64,000 nucleotides of DNA from Notolepis coatsorum (GCA_963971535.1 OZ020590.1:154294177-154358176), one strand, 5' to 3'. Positions 52,480-62,290 are shown, counted from the first letter of the stretch. Numbers and translations are program-made. Notes: generated from the letters alone by a model not told the origin.

Positions 52480-54747
52480 GTACCCCCCCCTCAACGGGTG
52501 GCTTCCAGACACCCGAAAACAACGTCCATAAGCAGGTGAGGGAGGAAGCCGGAACCCCGGAGAGGACCCAGGGAGAGGACCCGAAGACGAGGGACCAGGA
52601 TGCTGAACAAAAAACCCAGGAGGGGCATAGCAGCCAGGGGGGTAGAAAACGGGCGCAGATGCCCGGAGAGGGGGGGTGGGGATGGGAACAGAGGCCCGGG
52701 GAGGAGGACTGGACCTGGAAACAGAGGTCCGACGAGGGGGGGTGGGGATGGGCACCGAGACCCGGGGAGGGGGGCAGAACCTGAGAACCGAGGCCCGACG
52801 AGGAGGGCTGGACCTGGGAAGCGAGGCCCGACGAGGGGGGGTGGGTACAGGTGTAGAAGCCCGGGAAGGGGAGCTGGACCCTGGAGCCGGATCCCGGACG
52901 AGAGGCCCTCCAGCCGCCGGACTAGGGACCGGTTCCGGAGAGCCGGAATGGAGGTGCGGCGGCGACGACCCCCGGAGCAGGATCCCACGCAGGCCCCGGC
53001 GAAGACCACAGCGAAGACCCCGGCGGAGACCACGGCGAGGACCAGGACGCCGATCACGGCGCAGAGCTGGACCAGACGGGGAGCCAGGATCCGTCGAAGA
53101 GCCGGGAGCCGGCACGGCAGCCGGACCAGGTGGAGAGGCCGGGCAGGGCGTGGAGACCGGATCGGTCCCGGCGGCGAGGCGTGGTGTAGGATCCGGGGAT
53201 GAGGAGCCAGGACCCAGAGCTGAGGCTGGACTGGGCGTGGAAGCTGGACCAGCTGTGGAGGCCTTACTAGCCATTCTAGCCTCGGGGGCTAGGCTAACTG
53301 TGGGCCCTGGACTCACTGTGGGAACTGTGCTAGCTGAAAATGCCTGGCTAGCTTGGGACATCTGGTCCGTCTCAGGTACTAGGCTCACCCTGAACCTGGA
53401 GCCTAGTCTGGCAGTGGAGACTGTGCTAGCTGGAGACATCTGGTCTGTCTCCGCTACCAGGCTCACCCTGAACCTGGAGCCTAGGTTGGCAGTGGGCGTC
53501 TGGTTAGCTACTGTAGCGGGGCTAACAGGCGGGGCTGTGCTAACTGGGGACGGCCGGTTAGCTATTGGGAGGGGGCTAACGGGCGGAGCTATGTTAGCTG
53601 GGGATGCCTGGCTAGCTTGGGACATCTGGTCCGTCTCCGGTACTAGGCTCACCCTGAACCTGGAGCCTAGTCTGGCAGTGGAGACTGTGCTAGCTGGAGA
53701 CATCTGGTCTCTCTCAGATACTAGGCTCACCCTGAACCTGGAGCCTAGTCTGGCAGTGGAGACTGTGCTAGCTTGAAACGGCCGGTTAGCTATTGAAACG
53801 GAGCTAACGGGCGGAGCTAGGTTAGCTGGGAGTGGCTGGTTAGCTCTTGACACTAAGCTAACCGGCGGAGCTATGTTAGCTGTGGACGTCTGGTTAGCTG
53901 TATGAGCGGAGCTAACGGGTAGAGCTGTACCAACTGGGGACGTCTGGCCATCTATAGTGGCGGAGCTAACAGGAGGAGCTGTGCTAACGGGGAACAGCCG
54001 GTCAGCAATTGGCACGAAGCTAACGGGCGGAGCTAGGTTAGCTGGGAGTGGCTGGTTAGCTAATGGCATGAAGCTAACGGGCGGAGCTAGGTTAGCTGGG
54101 AGTGACTGGTTAGCTCTTGACACTAAGCTAACCGGCGGAGCTATGTTAGCTGTGGACGTCTGGTTAGCTGTATGAGCGGAGCTAACGGGTAGAGCTGTAC
54201 CAACTGGGGACGTCTGGCCATCTATAGTGGCGGAGCTAACAGGAGGAGCTGTGCTAACGGGGAACAGCCGGTCAGCAATTGGCACGAAGCTAACGGGCGG
54301 AGCTAGGTTAGCTGAGAGTGGCTGGTTAGCTATTGGCATGAAGCTAACGGGCGGAGCTAGGTTAGCTGGGAGAGGCTGGTTAGCTCTTGACACTAAGCTA
54401 ACCGGCGGAGCTAGGTTAGCTGTGGACGTCCGACCGGCGATGGACATCCGAGCAACCTCAGCGGCTGTGGGAGGATCTAGGCTGACCGTAAGCCTGAGAA
54501 CAGTCGGCAGGCTAGCTACACTAGCCTTCGGCTTATGCTTCTCCATGAGGACCGCAATATGTTCAGCCATCTCCCACATCGCCGTCTGCAGTGTCGGGTT
54601 CTCAGTGGCGACCTGGTCGATCTTCCGGAGTAGGAACCCCCATTTGGCCAGTGAGTAACTCTTCATGTCACCGGCCATCAGGGCCAGGACAACGGTGATG
54701 GTATCGCTTGCCTTTCCTGCTGCATTCGTTAATGTTGGTGGCGACAT
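52216..54747 (-). CDS. 843-codon ORF of unknown function in the LTR element
   Basis: Starts at a true ATG two bases inside the interior (54747), within the putative primer site, and ends in the U3 of the 3' LTR. The first 85 residues (MSPPTLTNAAGK, SYSLAKWGFLLRKIDQVATE, MWEMAEHIAVLMEKHKPKA) look like a small helical domain and resemble nothing I can name. Residues about 105-450 are tandem repeats of 17-18 residues (ANLAPPVSFMPIANQPL, TANIAPPVSLVSRANQ) and of STVSTARLGSRFRVSLV. The remainder is Pro/Ser/Arg-rich low complexity (SPPRRASV, IPTPPRRTS). No zinc knuckle, protease or RT motif. The intact frame over 2.5 kb with few-base repeats suggests selection or recent origin. It may be a Gag-like coat, or the frame may be a by-product of repeat lengths divisible by three. 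Confidence 0.6.
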   Translation of the reverse strand: MSPPTLTNAAGKASDTITVVLALMAGDMKSYSLAKWGFLLRKIDQVATENPTLQTAMWEMAEHIAVLMEKHKPKASVASLPTVLRLTVSLDPPTAAEVARMSIAGRTSTANLAPPVSLVSRANQPLPANLAPPVSFMPIANQPLSANLAPPVSFVPIADRLFPVSTAPPVSSATIDGQTSPVGTALPVSSAHTANQTSTANIAPPVSLVSRANQSLPANLAPPVSFMPLANQPLPANLAPPVSFVPIADRLFPVSTAPPVSSATIDGQTSPVGTALPVSSAHTANQTSTANIAPPVSLVSRANQPLPANLAPPVSSVSIANRPFQASTVSTARLGSRFRVSLVSERDQMSPASTVSTARLGSRFRVSLVPETDQMSQASQASPANIAPPVSPLPIANRPSPVSTAPPVSPATVANQTPTANLGSRFRVSLVAETDQMSPASTVSTARLGSRFRVSLVPETDQMSQASQAFSASTVPTVSPGPTVSLAPEARMASKASTAGPASTPSPASALGPGSSSPDPTPRLAAGTDPVSTPCPASPPGPAAVPAPGSSTDPGSPSGPALRRDRRPGPRRGLRRGLRCGLRRGLRGILLRGSSPPHLHSGSPEPVPSPAAGGPLVRDPAPGSSSPSRASTPVPTPPRRASLPRSSPPRRASVLRFCPPPRVSVPIPTPPRRTSVSRSSPPPRASVPIPTPPLRASAPVFYPPGCYAPPGFFVQHPGPSSSGPLPGSSPGFRLPPSPAYGRCFRVSGSHPLRGGYCQDPRPGPGWTGQDGNTGQYPPPNFGQCPLSDIGPRPDIGALPPSSGDKQSVRSSTLDILTTVLTIINSLINVVSWCVLSLSFPSLV

Positions 54748-54749
54748 TC
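54738..54749 (-). promoter_or_regulatory. Putative self-primer-binding site, 51.8-kb element
   Basis: In the sense direction GAATGTCGCCAC directly follows the 5' LTR. It is complementary over all 12 bases to GTGGCGACATTC in the LTR (54978-54989 in the plus-strand complement), which begins about 31 nt after TATTTAGG. There is no TGG-type tRNA primer site. This is the layout of Tf1/sushi self-priming. Confidence 0.65.
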
Positions 54750-55415
54750 TGTCATGATGGGGTTAGGTTGAATGCAATAATACAGAAAGGGAAGGAATGG
54801 AGGAGGCAGAGGCGAGGAGTGAAGCTTGGAGAAGGGTGTTTACTGTAGAATCCAGTGCAATACAAGGAGAATACAGAAACTAAATAACAAACTTCACAAT
54901 ACAAAAACAACAAACACTAAGACTTACTAGAGGGAGAACGGTGCGACACGACGTGGAGGAACAGGGGGTAACTGGAGGAATGTCGCCACAACGAAGGGGA
55001 GACAGACAGACACCTAAATACCCCGACTAATTAACAATTAAGAACACCTGGCCAACACAGAATCACAACAACACCTAGACAATAAGCAAAGAACAACTAA
55101 ACACAACTAAACACAAAAGCAACTCCTAACAACCCAAAACAGTGCATGACATCACACCAGGGAAGGGAAAGACAATGACAGTACACACCATGACACCACA
55201 TTAATCAAACTATTAATTATAGTTAACACAGTAGTCAGGATGTCCAGTGTACTGGAGCGCACCGATTGTTTGTCACCACTAGAGGGTGGTAGGGCGCCAA
55301 TGTCAGGCCGAGGGCCAATGTCAGATAGAGGGCATTGCCCAAAGTTAGGTGGAGGATACTGCCCAGTGTTACCATCCTGCCCAGTCCAGCCAGGACCGGG
55401 CCTAGGATCCTGACA
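54750..55415 (-). repeat. 5' LTR of the 51.8-kb element
   Basis: 666 bp, identical to the 3' LTR as far as I compared except TGTCATG/TGTCACG at one end. Predicted U3 about 426 nt, R-U5 about 240 nt from the putative transcript start at 54989. Confidence 0.9.
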
Positions 55416-55421
55416 CCCGCC

Positions 55422-56498
55422 CGTTGTAGCGTTGTTGCTATGGCGACGCCTTCCATGAGCTGGTGTCTTAAAGATGTCGAGGTTGGGCGCAGGACTTACA
55501 GGCCTGCTGCGCCCGTTTTATGTGTCAAACTTGAGTCTGTTGGTCACGTGTCTCACAGTTTACATATCTTTTTCTTGACCGTAGTCTCATGTGGGAAGGT
55601 GTTTTCTGGGGGAGTCTGGTCTTACACTCTGATTAAAAGGAGTGACTGGATTAAAATCATGTGAAAAACAGGGTTTTTACTCCCAGCTGTGCAGTTGGGT
55701 CATACGGGTGATGCCTTTTCTTTATTTTATAAAGAGTTGAATGTGTCTTGATGGATATGAAATGAGGGTCCCTGATGGAAACAAGACTAACGTCTTTCTC
55801 AGGTCTGCCTCCCCTTATCTTTTTGTATGTATTCCTGTACTGCAGTCTGTTGGGTAAATATTTTCATTCATTCATTCATGGAGTTGATTGCATCTCGTCC
55901 CTCTTGTCGTTCCCTGGGCGTCTTGGGGATTCAATATGGTGGTCTAAACGGCCTATTGTTGATGTCAGAACGCACACATAGTGCTGGCTCAGGATGTGCT
56001 TTGGGCCGTTTGCTGACCGGCGCGCCTCGTTTGCTTGGGTAAAACAGCGTTTTTATGGAGCAATTGGGATGGGGGTTTTTCCTCTTCCGACATCCTGTGT
56101 GTTGTCGATGGGTTCCCGTTCATGTCAGGGGATGATGACGGAATGGGTCTGGACATATGGGGAAGGGTCTCACGCCCTAGGGGTGGGCCACCGGACGCGG
56201 TTCATACCGACACGTCTGGGTGGCGCCTTCTTTTTTATGTTGGGATCAAACGCGCATATCTGCCCCTTCTCCTGGGGTTGGCAGGTCGGCGTGATTAGGG
56301 CACGGGACTGGTTCTGGTCGCGCTGGTCCAGATCAGTGCACCCGTTGTCCGCTGGGGATGCAGATCTGCTGTTCTGGTACCCTGAGGGACTTGGGGTTTT
56401 TTCAGGGGGAAAAATGCTAGGTCGATCCGGGTGTCACAGGGTTGAGCGTTATGGGACCCTTGTTGTGTGCTGCGTTGTATTCTGCACTGTCGTAATGG
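55422..56498. other. DIRS interior without recognised coding
   Basis: GT-rich sequence with short frames only. None shows RT, RNase H, methylase or recombinase motifs. Confidence 0.5.
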
Positions 56499-56615
56499 CT
56501 TACGGCCGTGCCGACCTGTACGCGTCCGATCTCGTCGGATCTCGGCCGCTGTATGGGTTGGTCTTGGTTGGTACTTGGTTGGGTGACCTCCTGGGAATAC
56601 CGAGTGCGGGGTGCT
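56499..56615 (+). rRNA. Degenerate 5S rRNA-derived sequence
   Basis: GCTTACGGCC, GATCTCGTCGGATCTCGG, TTGGTACTTGG and CCTGGGAATACCGAGTGC follow each other with the spacing of vertebrate 5S rRNA over about 117 nt, roughly 80% alike with a one-base deletion in the middle. Box A (AGCTAAGC in true genes) is changed to CGCTGTATG, and box C (GGATGGGAGACC) to GGTTGGGTGACC, so it is unlikely to be a normal gene. It is embedded in the pol-less half of the DIRS-like element. Confidence 0.85.
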
Positions 56616-57762
56616 GGGGCTGGTCTTCCATATTACGCTCTTCTCTTGCGTTTTGGCGCTGAGGAGCCTGTTGGGTGGGGTTAACCTCCTCTGGGATCCT
56701 GTGCTCCCCGTATCACCGGGCCCGGTCCGGGGTGATGCTCGTTGACCCGTAGGCCCGGGATAGCCCTGTTGGGAACCGGAACGCGGGCTGCGGCGGTGCC
56801 GCAGGTGTGTTTCGGGGTTCTTTCCTGAGGGGTTATGGGACCAACCATTGCATGGGGTGATGCCTGGGTGGTTGGTTCTCTGGTGTGTTGCTGCAGTGTC
56901 AACTCCCGGTTCTCCGGTTGAGGGTGCCCCTGCACGTTCATGACGTCTGCCGATCGTATGGGCTTTTCTGTGGGCAGCTGTCAGGGGTCGAGTGGTCTAC
57001 GGATCCCACTTCTGACGTGCTGTTTGAAAGCTTGGTTATGCGACAACGCCAGCATACGCCCCTTCCGCCGGGGCGGCTGTTCAGCTGTCCTTTCTGGCGC
57101 CTGCCTCGTCCGCAGTTTTTCCAGGCTTGGGTTGACAGCCTGTTGCCTGGTCTTTCCCCGGTGCACTGCCTGCTTCCGTTGGTTACCTCTTGTGTGTTTA
57201 ACCATGCTGTCTGCCTGTTGCAGGGCTTGTGTTCCAGGCGGTGTGCTGTTGGGGAGGACAGGGCCCGCTCGGCTGAGGGGCCCTTTTGTCCGGATACGCT
57301 GGCGATGTGGGGGGCGGGGTCACTAGGTGCCCCCCTGGTGGGGTCTTGATGCTGGCATCGTGGACTTCTCCGGGCCCCCATTCCAGGGAGCCCAGTCCTT
57401 TGGTGGATCTGGGTCTTCCTTTGCGCTCCGCTGCTACGGCCTTGCCACGGGGTTGGGTTTGCCCTTGACCCCGTGATTCTGGGGGCAGTAACGAGGTTGT
57501 TCCTCCGTTCGTTCCCGGGTGGCATGCGGGTTGTGCGTGTGTGTAGTCGTGGGGTCAAGCCACGGTCTGCTCACCCTGTGCGTTGAGTTGCTTGAGTGCC
57601 TCTTCGCACGGTCGGGTCCGTCGCCTTCCCGTGAAGCCCCTAATAGGGGGGCTACCCTCCATTAGGGGGGGTCGGGGGGGCTCGGCCCTCCCTGTTCTGA
57701 TGGTTGTGGGGGGCTGTCAGCGGGGTGTATTTGTCAGCCAGCGGCTCCGCTTGGCCTCCCTT
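56616..57762. other. DIRS interior, GC-rich, no recognised coding
   Basis: About 1.1 kb. The open frames on both strands lack family motifs. A tyrosine recombinase would be expected here in a complete DIRS element and is not seen. Confidence 0.5.
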
Positions 57763-57861
57763 GTGCAGTAAGGTGATGCCAAGCTGAGCCCCTTAACGAA
57801 ACAGAACGTTAGGTTATGGCTATAACCAAGTTCTGTTAGTTAGGGGCGACGCTTGGCATCA
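57763..57861 (+). repeat. Internal complementary region of the DIRS-like element
   Basis: 45 bp complementary to the left terminus joined to 54 bp complementary to the right terminus. In DIRS1 models this region templates the repair of both ends and circularisation of the replication intermediate. Confidence 0.88.
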
Positions 57862-57910
57862 GACGGCCGCTGCAGCCCTTGACCTCACCTTGTGGTGAAA
57901 GCTTGGGAAG

Positions 57911-58097
57911 GAGGAGAGCAGGTGACCACACACCTGCTTATGAAGGTAAGCTGATGAGGGGTGTGGTCAGACTAATACTGGTATTAGAGGTACATTTGTG
58001 GAATTTATTCAGTACGCGTGCACGTACGCGAGATAGTGCAGTGTGATGCCAAGCGTCGCCCCTAACTAACAGAACTTGGTTATAGCCATAACCTAAC
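57911..58097 (+). repeat. Right inverted terminal repeat of the DIRS-like element
   Basis: Complement of the left repeat in its inner part; ends ATAGCCATAACCTAAC at 58097, next to GTT in the flank. Confidence 0.85.
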
Positions 58098-58425
58098 GTT
58101 AAGGTTAGAGTTTGTCTTAAAGAATGGCAATATTCTTTCGGAGTTGGTTATGGTTAAGGTTAGGCATGGTTAAGGTTAAGGTTAGGCATTGTTTCGGAGT
58201 TGGTTAAGGTTAGAAGGGTTAAGTTTAGGTGCTGTTAAGGAGCTGGTTAAGGTTAGAGTTTGTCTTAGAGAATGGCAATATTCTTTCGGAGTTGGTTATG
58301 GTTAAGGTTAGGCATGGTTAAGGTTAAGGTTAGGCATTGTTTCGGAGTTGGTTAAGGTTAGAAGGGTTAAGTTTAGGTGCTGTTAAGGAGCTGGTTAAGG
58401 TTAGAGTTTGTCTTAGAGAATGGCA
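58098..58425. repeat. GTTAAGGTTAGGC minisatellite, right part (150-bp higher-order unit)
   Basis: Two copies of a roughly 150-bp unit (GTTTGTCTTAGAGAATGGCA, GGAGTTGGTTATGGTTAAGG, GTGCTGTTAAGGAGCTG). They preserve the empty insertion site of the DIRS element. Confidence 0.85.
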
Positions 58426-58518
58426 ATAGACAGCCTATTTCCGCGCTGCAGCGCGAGGCAATAGACAGCCTATTTCCGCGCTGCAGCTCTCTCGCGCTGC
58501 CGCGGTCACATGGGCGTC

Positions 58519-58590
58519 ATGGCCAATCAGAGAAAACGCGGAAGCACGTGACGCACTCTTCCGTTAATAAGCTACACGCGGCCGGGTTGG
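58519..58590. repeat. Right arm of the long-range inverted repeat
   Basis: Complement of 48655-48733. Preceded by a duplicated GCAATAGACAGCCTATTTCC (58429-58480). Confidence 0.75.
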
Positions 58591-58639
58591 CCGCTTCGCG
58601 ACGCAGCGGGTTACATGGGTCGCCACTTGTTAAGTGCCC

Positions 58640-59255
58640 AAATGCACTTAATTTGATAACTGTTGAAGTACTATTGCCAACAGAACATCCTGTAAATGTT
58701 GAAATGGCACATGAGTCCACCGCGTCTCCTCCTGGACAGGCAGGCAGGGCAGCTGCAGACACCCCGTCTTGCTCTCGGACGTTGAGTCTTGAAAGGTCAC
58801 AGTGTCTGCCATGACATGCCATGACAGCCCTGGCAGGTGCCAGGCCGCTAGGGGTTCACTCACCACGCTGCCAAGGTGCCATGACAGCCCTGGCACCACG
58901 CTCTGGAACTGTCGGCGGCTGACATTGTGGAGCCACACAATCTGTTTGTATAACTAATCGAAGCCTTGTGACTCGGGTGACAACTATATCATATATCACA
59001 ACGTTTCTTTTCACGGTATAACAGTATTTTATATAGTTTTCCAGTACAAACTACAATGTGATTTTGACGTCTTTCTTTTTTTAATCTTGTAATACAATTG
59101 TCATGGCCCTATATATTTATTGTAACGTATAATATAACCGATAGGGCCTACAGACCCTCTGCACCTTTGTTTACACTGTTTATTTTTCTCATATTTTTAT
59201 ATTCAGAGTTGATTATATTGTTTACACTGTTCATATTTTCTCATATTTGTATTGT
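58640..59255. other. No recognised feature
   Basis: Contains two copies of GCCATGACAGCCCTGGCA (about 58820 and 58878) and then AT-rich DNA. No gene seen. Confidence 0.4.
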
Positions 59256-59839
59256 GACGAGCCTGGTGGGGTTCAGACTCGCCGCGGTTCAAATACAAAC
59301 AAATTCGAATGTCCACACAAGTGCAATATCAATCAATACAAGTATTTATTGAATTAAAGGCATAATCCAGTTGGAAAAGGCAAAAGAATGGTCGTGATTC
59401 AGTCTGAGGGTCAAAAACACAAAACAGGCTCGCCGACAGAAAAAGGGATTGTTCAATACTCAGGGTAGTCGTCCGGTCCAGGGTCAGTACACACAGGGCC
59501 GCCTGGGAGAAATGCGAGGCCCTGTGCGAGATTTAAACGAGAGCCCCCCCCCCCCCAAAAAGATAAAAAAAAATAAAATCAGTCAACATATTCTTAAATA
59601 ATAGCGCTGCCCGAGGCTAGGCATGATACAGTCAACATATAGCAAGAGAGAGAGCGAGAGAGAGCTCCCGTTCTACAGTCAATATACAGTGTTATCGTTG
59701 CACAGACCCGGCAATGCCCCTGACCCTCCACCAGAGCAAGGCCAGAGAGAGAGAGAGACATTGGAAAGAAACAACCCAAAACCAGAGCAAATTGAAATGA
59801 TATTTGGCCCTAAACAGAGAGTACACAGTGGCAGAATAC

Positions 59840-60140
59840 CTGAGCACTGTGACTGACCCAATACTAAGAAGATCCTTGACTAGGTACAGACTCAGCGAGC
59901 ACAGCCTAGCCATCGAGAAAGGCCGCCATAGGCAGACCTGGCTCACAAGCGAAGACAGACCCACTGCACACAAGATGAGGTGGAAACCGAGCTCCACTTC
60001 TTAACAACCTGCCCACTATACCAAGACATACTTCCCACAAATTGCAAACACCCAAAGAGACTTTGAAAACATCGACAATAACTCAAAACTCCCATACCTA
60101 CTGGGAGAAATACAAGAATGTGAAATAAAGCCCATTTGAA
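59840..60140 (+). pseudogene. LINE reverse transcriptase terminus, frame-shifted
   Basis: Plus strand: LTRYRLSEHSLAIEKGRHRQ and TWLTSEDRP, then after a shift a His/Cys-type segment and YLLGEIQECEIKPI with a stop. The 'R.S.H.L.IE.GR......' block and 'LLGE' end are typical of the carboxy terminus of a LINE protein with a zinc-binding tail. Confidence 0.55.
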
Positions 60141-60144
60141 TTGA

Positions 60145-60425
60145 AGAGAGAGAGATAGATAGAGCATGTCTGTGTGTGTTAGAAAGAGAGAGATAGAGAG
60201 AGAGCATGTCTGTTTGTGTGTGTGTGTTAGAGAGAGAGCATGTATATGTGTGTTAGAAAGAGAGAGAAATATAGAGAGAGAGCATGTCATTTTGTGTGTT
60301 AGAGAGAGATATAGAGCATGTCTGTGTGTGTTAGAAAGAGAGAGAGAGAGAGCATGTGTGTTAGAGAGAGAGAGCATGTCTGTGTGTGTGTGTGTTAGAG
60401 AGAGAGCATGTATGAGAGAGATAAG
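60145..60425. repeat. GAGAGAGAGCATGTCTGTGTGTG compound repeat
   Basis: About nine imperfect units of GA-repeat, GCATGTCTGTGTGTGTTAGA. The frames through it are artefacts. Confidence 0.9.
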
Positions 60426-60778
60426 CAAAGATGAGCCCCTAAAGGATATTCAACTTTTAATGGAAGAACAAAACAGAAGGAAAAGATAACTTCACAAAGG
60501 CAACATGAATATACATAGATCCAAAAGGACAAAGATCAACACTTAAATCCAAAGAGAAGAGGGTCTATACCAGAGAAAACAAAGTAGCAAGGAGCCAATG
60601 GCCGACATCAGCTAAATAGGCTAACTGCAAATAGAGTAGCCAGGTACTGACACCAGGCCACACACCGTTAGCTACTACAACAGCTAGCCGGCCCGTTTGG
60701 CTCAATATAACGTTAGCTAGCCGGCCCGCTTTGGCTCAATATAACATTAGCTACAACAGCTAGCCGGCCGTTTGGCTC

Positions 60779-60779
<1 letters not shown>

Positions 60780-60820
<41 letters not shown>

Positions 60821-60822
60821 TA
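60780..60822. repeat. (GA)n microsatellite
   Basis: Perfect GA repeat of about 40 bp, preceded by three repeats of a GCTAGCCGGCCCG...GGCTCAATATAAC unit (60676-60776). Confidence 0.95.
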
Positions 60823-61020
60823 TCCATGGCGGGAATAGAATAGAGTGCATTAAAAACTCACCAAACGTCCAAGAGGATGGAGACAACCGCGTGGAGTTGA
60901 CGAAGTTCATCTGCCGAATGACCGTCCTCTTCATCTTGGCATAACAATGCTGCATGCGCTCTCTCTAGGTTAGCTAATGCTAGTTAGCCTTTAGCTAAGC
61001 TAGCTACTAGCCGACATCAT

Positions 61021-62290
61021 TGATTGATTGATTGATTGAAAACTTTATTAACAGATTGCAGAATGGGTACAATACAGTACAGCTCAATACACACAATTGT
61101 TAAGGGGATGCAGACCAGAGAAAGACTTTCGTCTTGTTTACATCAGGGTCCCCCATTTTCAATTCATCAGGACATATATGACATACATGACATACAGATA
61201 GTCAGTACTGCTACATCTATACATTTATGACATACCAGATTTGCAAATACAGTACTGTTTGTGATACAGAAGGAGTCAGGAAAAGGGAGTATATACATTT
61301 GACGTAGAAACTGTACATTGGAGGAGGTTGGGTGGGGGGGGGGTTGGGTACACTGGGATATTGACAACCATACTGGGTAATCTACATTGGAGGTGGTTGG
61401 GGGGGGGGCACACTGTATATACAAGCAAAACTGTACATTGAGGGGGGGGGGGACACTGTACAAACAAACAAAATTGTACATTGGACTATTGACAAAACCA
61501 TACTAGGTAAATGACTGTACATTGGAGGGGGTTGGGTTAGGATATTTACAGGGGCCAGTGTTGAATTGCAGTCTCCCGTAAGTGTCCCTTGAGAGAGGTT
61601 TTGAAAGTGGGTAGTGATCCACATTCCTTTACAGCTTTGGGTAGGGCGTTCCACATTGATGTGGCATAATTGCGAAACGTGTTTAGTCCCTTATTTGAGC
61701 CGAATCTGGGTTTAACATGATTTGTGGAGCTCCCTCTGGTGTTGTGATCGTGGTATTCACTGACCTTTGGGAAGTATTTTGACATGTACATGGGTACCTT
61801 GGTCGTGTAGTGTATCTTGTAGACCAGGCCCATTGCAAGTTGCTGTACTCTGTCGTCTACTCTAAGCCATCCTAGGTTGTCAAAGTGGGCAGGGGTGAGG
61901 TGGGTTCTAGGAGTAAGGTCAAGCAGTAGTCTGACCAGTTTGTTTTGAGATGTTTGTAATTTTGTTTTTAGCGCCTTTGAGGTGCTTTGGTACCATGAGG
62001 TGCAAGCATAGTCGTAGTACCCCTGAATGAGTGCTCCTGCCAGTCTTCAGGGTATTCTTGTTTACCAGAGAGGAGATCCGGTACAAGAATCGAGTTCGTT
62101 GGTTGACTTTTTTTATTACATTGGATGCCATTTTGTCACAGGAGAGATTAGCCTCTAGGATGGAACCCAGGTAGGTAATTTCATCTTTCCTTGTGACAAT
62201 ATTGTCACCCACTGTAACTGAGAAGCCGTCGGTCTTGCTGAGTTTGTTATTTGAACCGAAGAGAATGGACTCTGTTTTGCCCATGTGTAA
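61021..62290 (-). mobile_element. 5'-truncated LINE with (TCAA)n tail
   Basis: The minus strand has two frames: 62284-61919 (TYLGSILEANLSCDKMASNV, QRTRFLYRISSLVNK) and 61833-61546 (HDHNTRGSSTNHVKPRF, FRNYATSMWNALPKAVKECG). These match the post-palm part of LINE reverse transcriptases. The tail is CAATCAATCAATCA at 61021-61037. Several G-runs in the 3' UTR (61330-61460). Confidence 0.7.

Larger units (their letters stand above)
51814..55415 (-). mobile_element. Young pol-less LTR retrotransposon with one long ORF
   Basis: Two 666-bp LTRs, 51814-52479 and 54750-55415, start TGTCA(C/T)GATGGGG and end CTAGGATCCTGACA on the plus strand. Apart from that C/T I saw no difference by eye. Target duplication CCCGCC (51808-51813, 55416-55421). 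In the minus-strand sense the polypurine tract TTGAGGGGGGGGTAC abuts the 3' LTR. The 2.27-kb interior is occupied by a single ORF of repeats. No protease, RT, RNase H or integrase. It is inserted in the DIRS-like element. The solo LTR at 7548-8192 belongs to the same family. Confidence 0.92.
49056..58097 (+). mobile_element. DIRS1-like retrotransposon with inverted repeats and ICR
   Basis: Left inverted terminal repeat 49056 to about 49230; right one about 57911-58097 (shared CTATCTCGCGTACGTGCACG, CTCTAATACCAGTATTAGTC). The internal complementary region at 57763-57861 is the exact complement of the left terminus (57763-57807 with 49056-49100) fused to that of the right terminus (57808-57861 with 58044-58097). 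This is the diagnostic layout of DIRS1. There is no target duplication. The flank joins to GAGCTG-GTTAAGGTTAGAG, as in intact copies at 58235-58262. It carries gag but no recognisable RT, RNase H, methylase or tyrosine recombinase. Without the inserted LTR element it is about 5.4 kb. Confidence 0.85.

Noticed and set aside
52536..53776. Plus-strand frames up to 366 codons opposite the 843-codon ORF
   Set aside because: Shadow of the repeat-rich minus-strand ORF. They start and stop within it and lack the element's sense direction.
56681..57558. Minus-strand Arg/Pro-rich frames as a tyrosine recombinase
   Set aside because: Wrong strand for the DIRS element and no recombinase motif.
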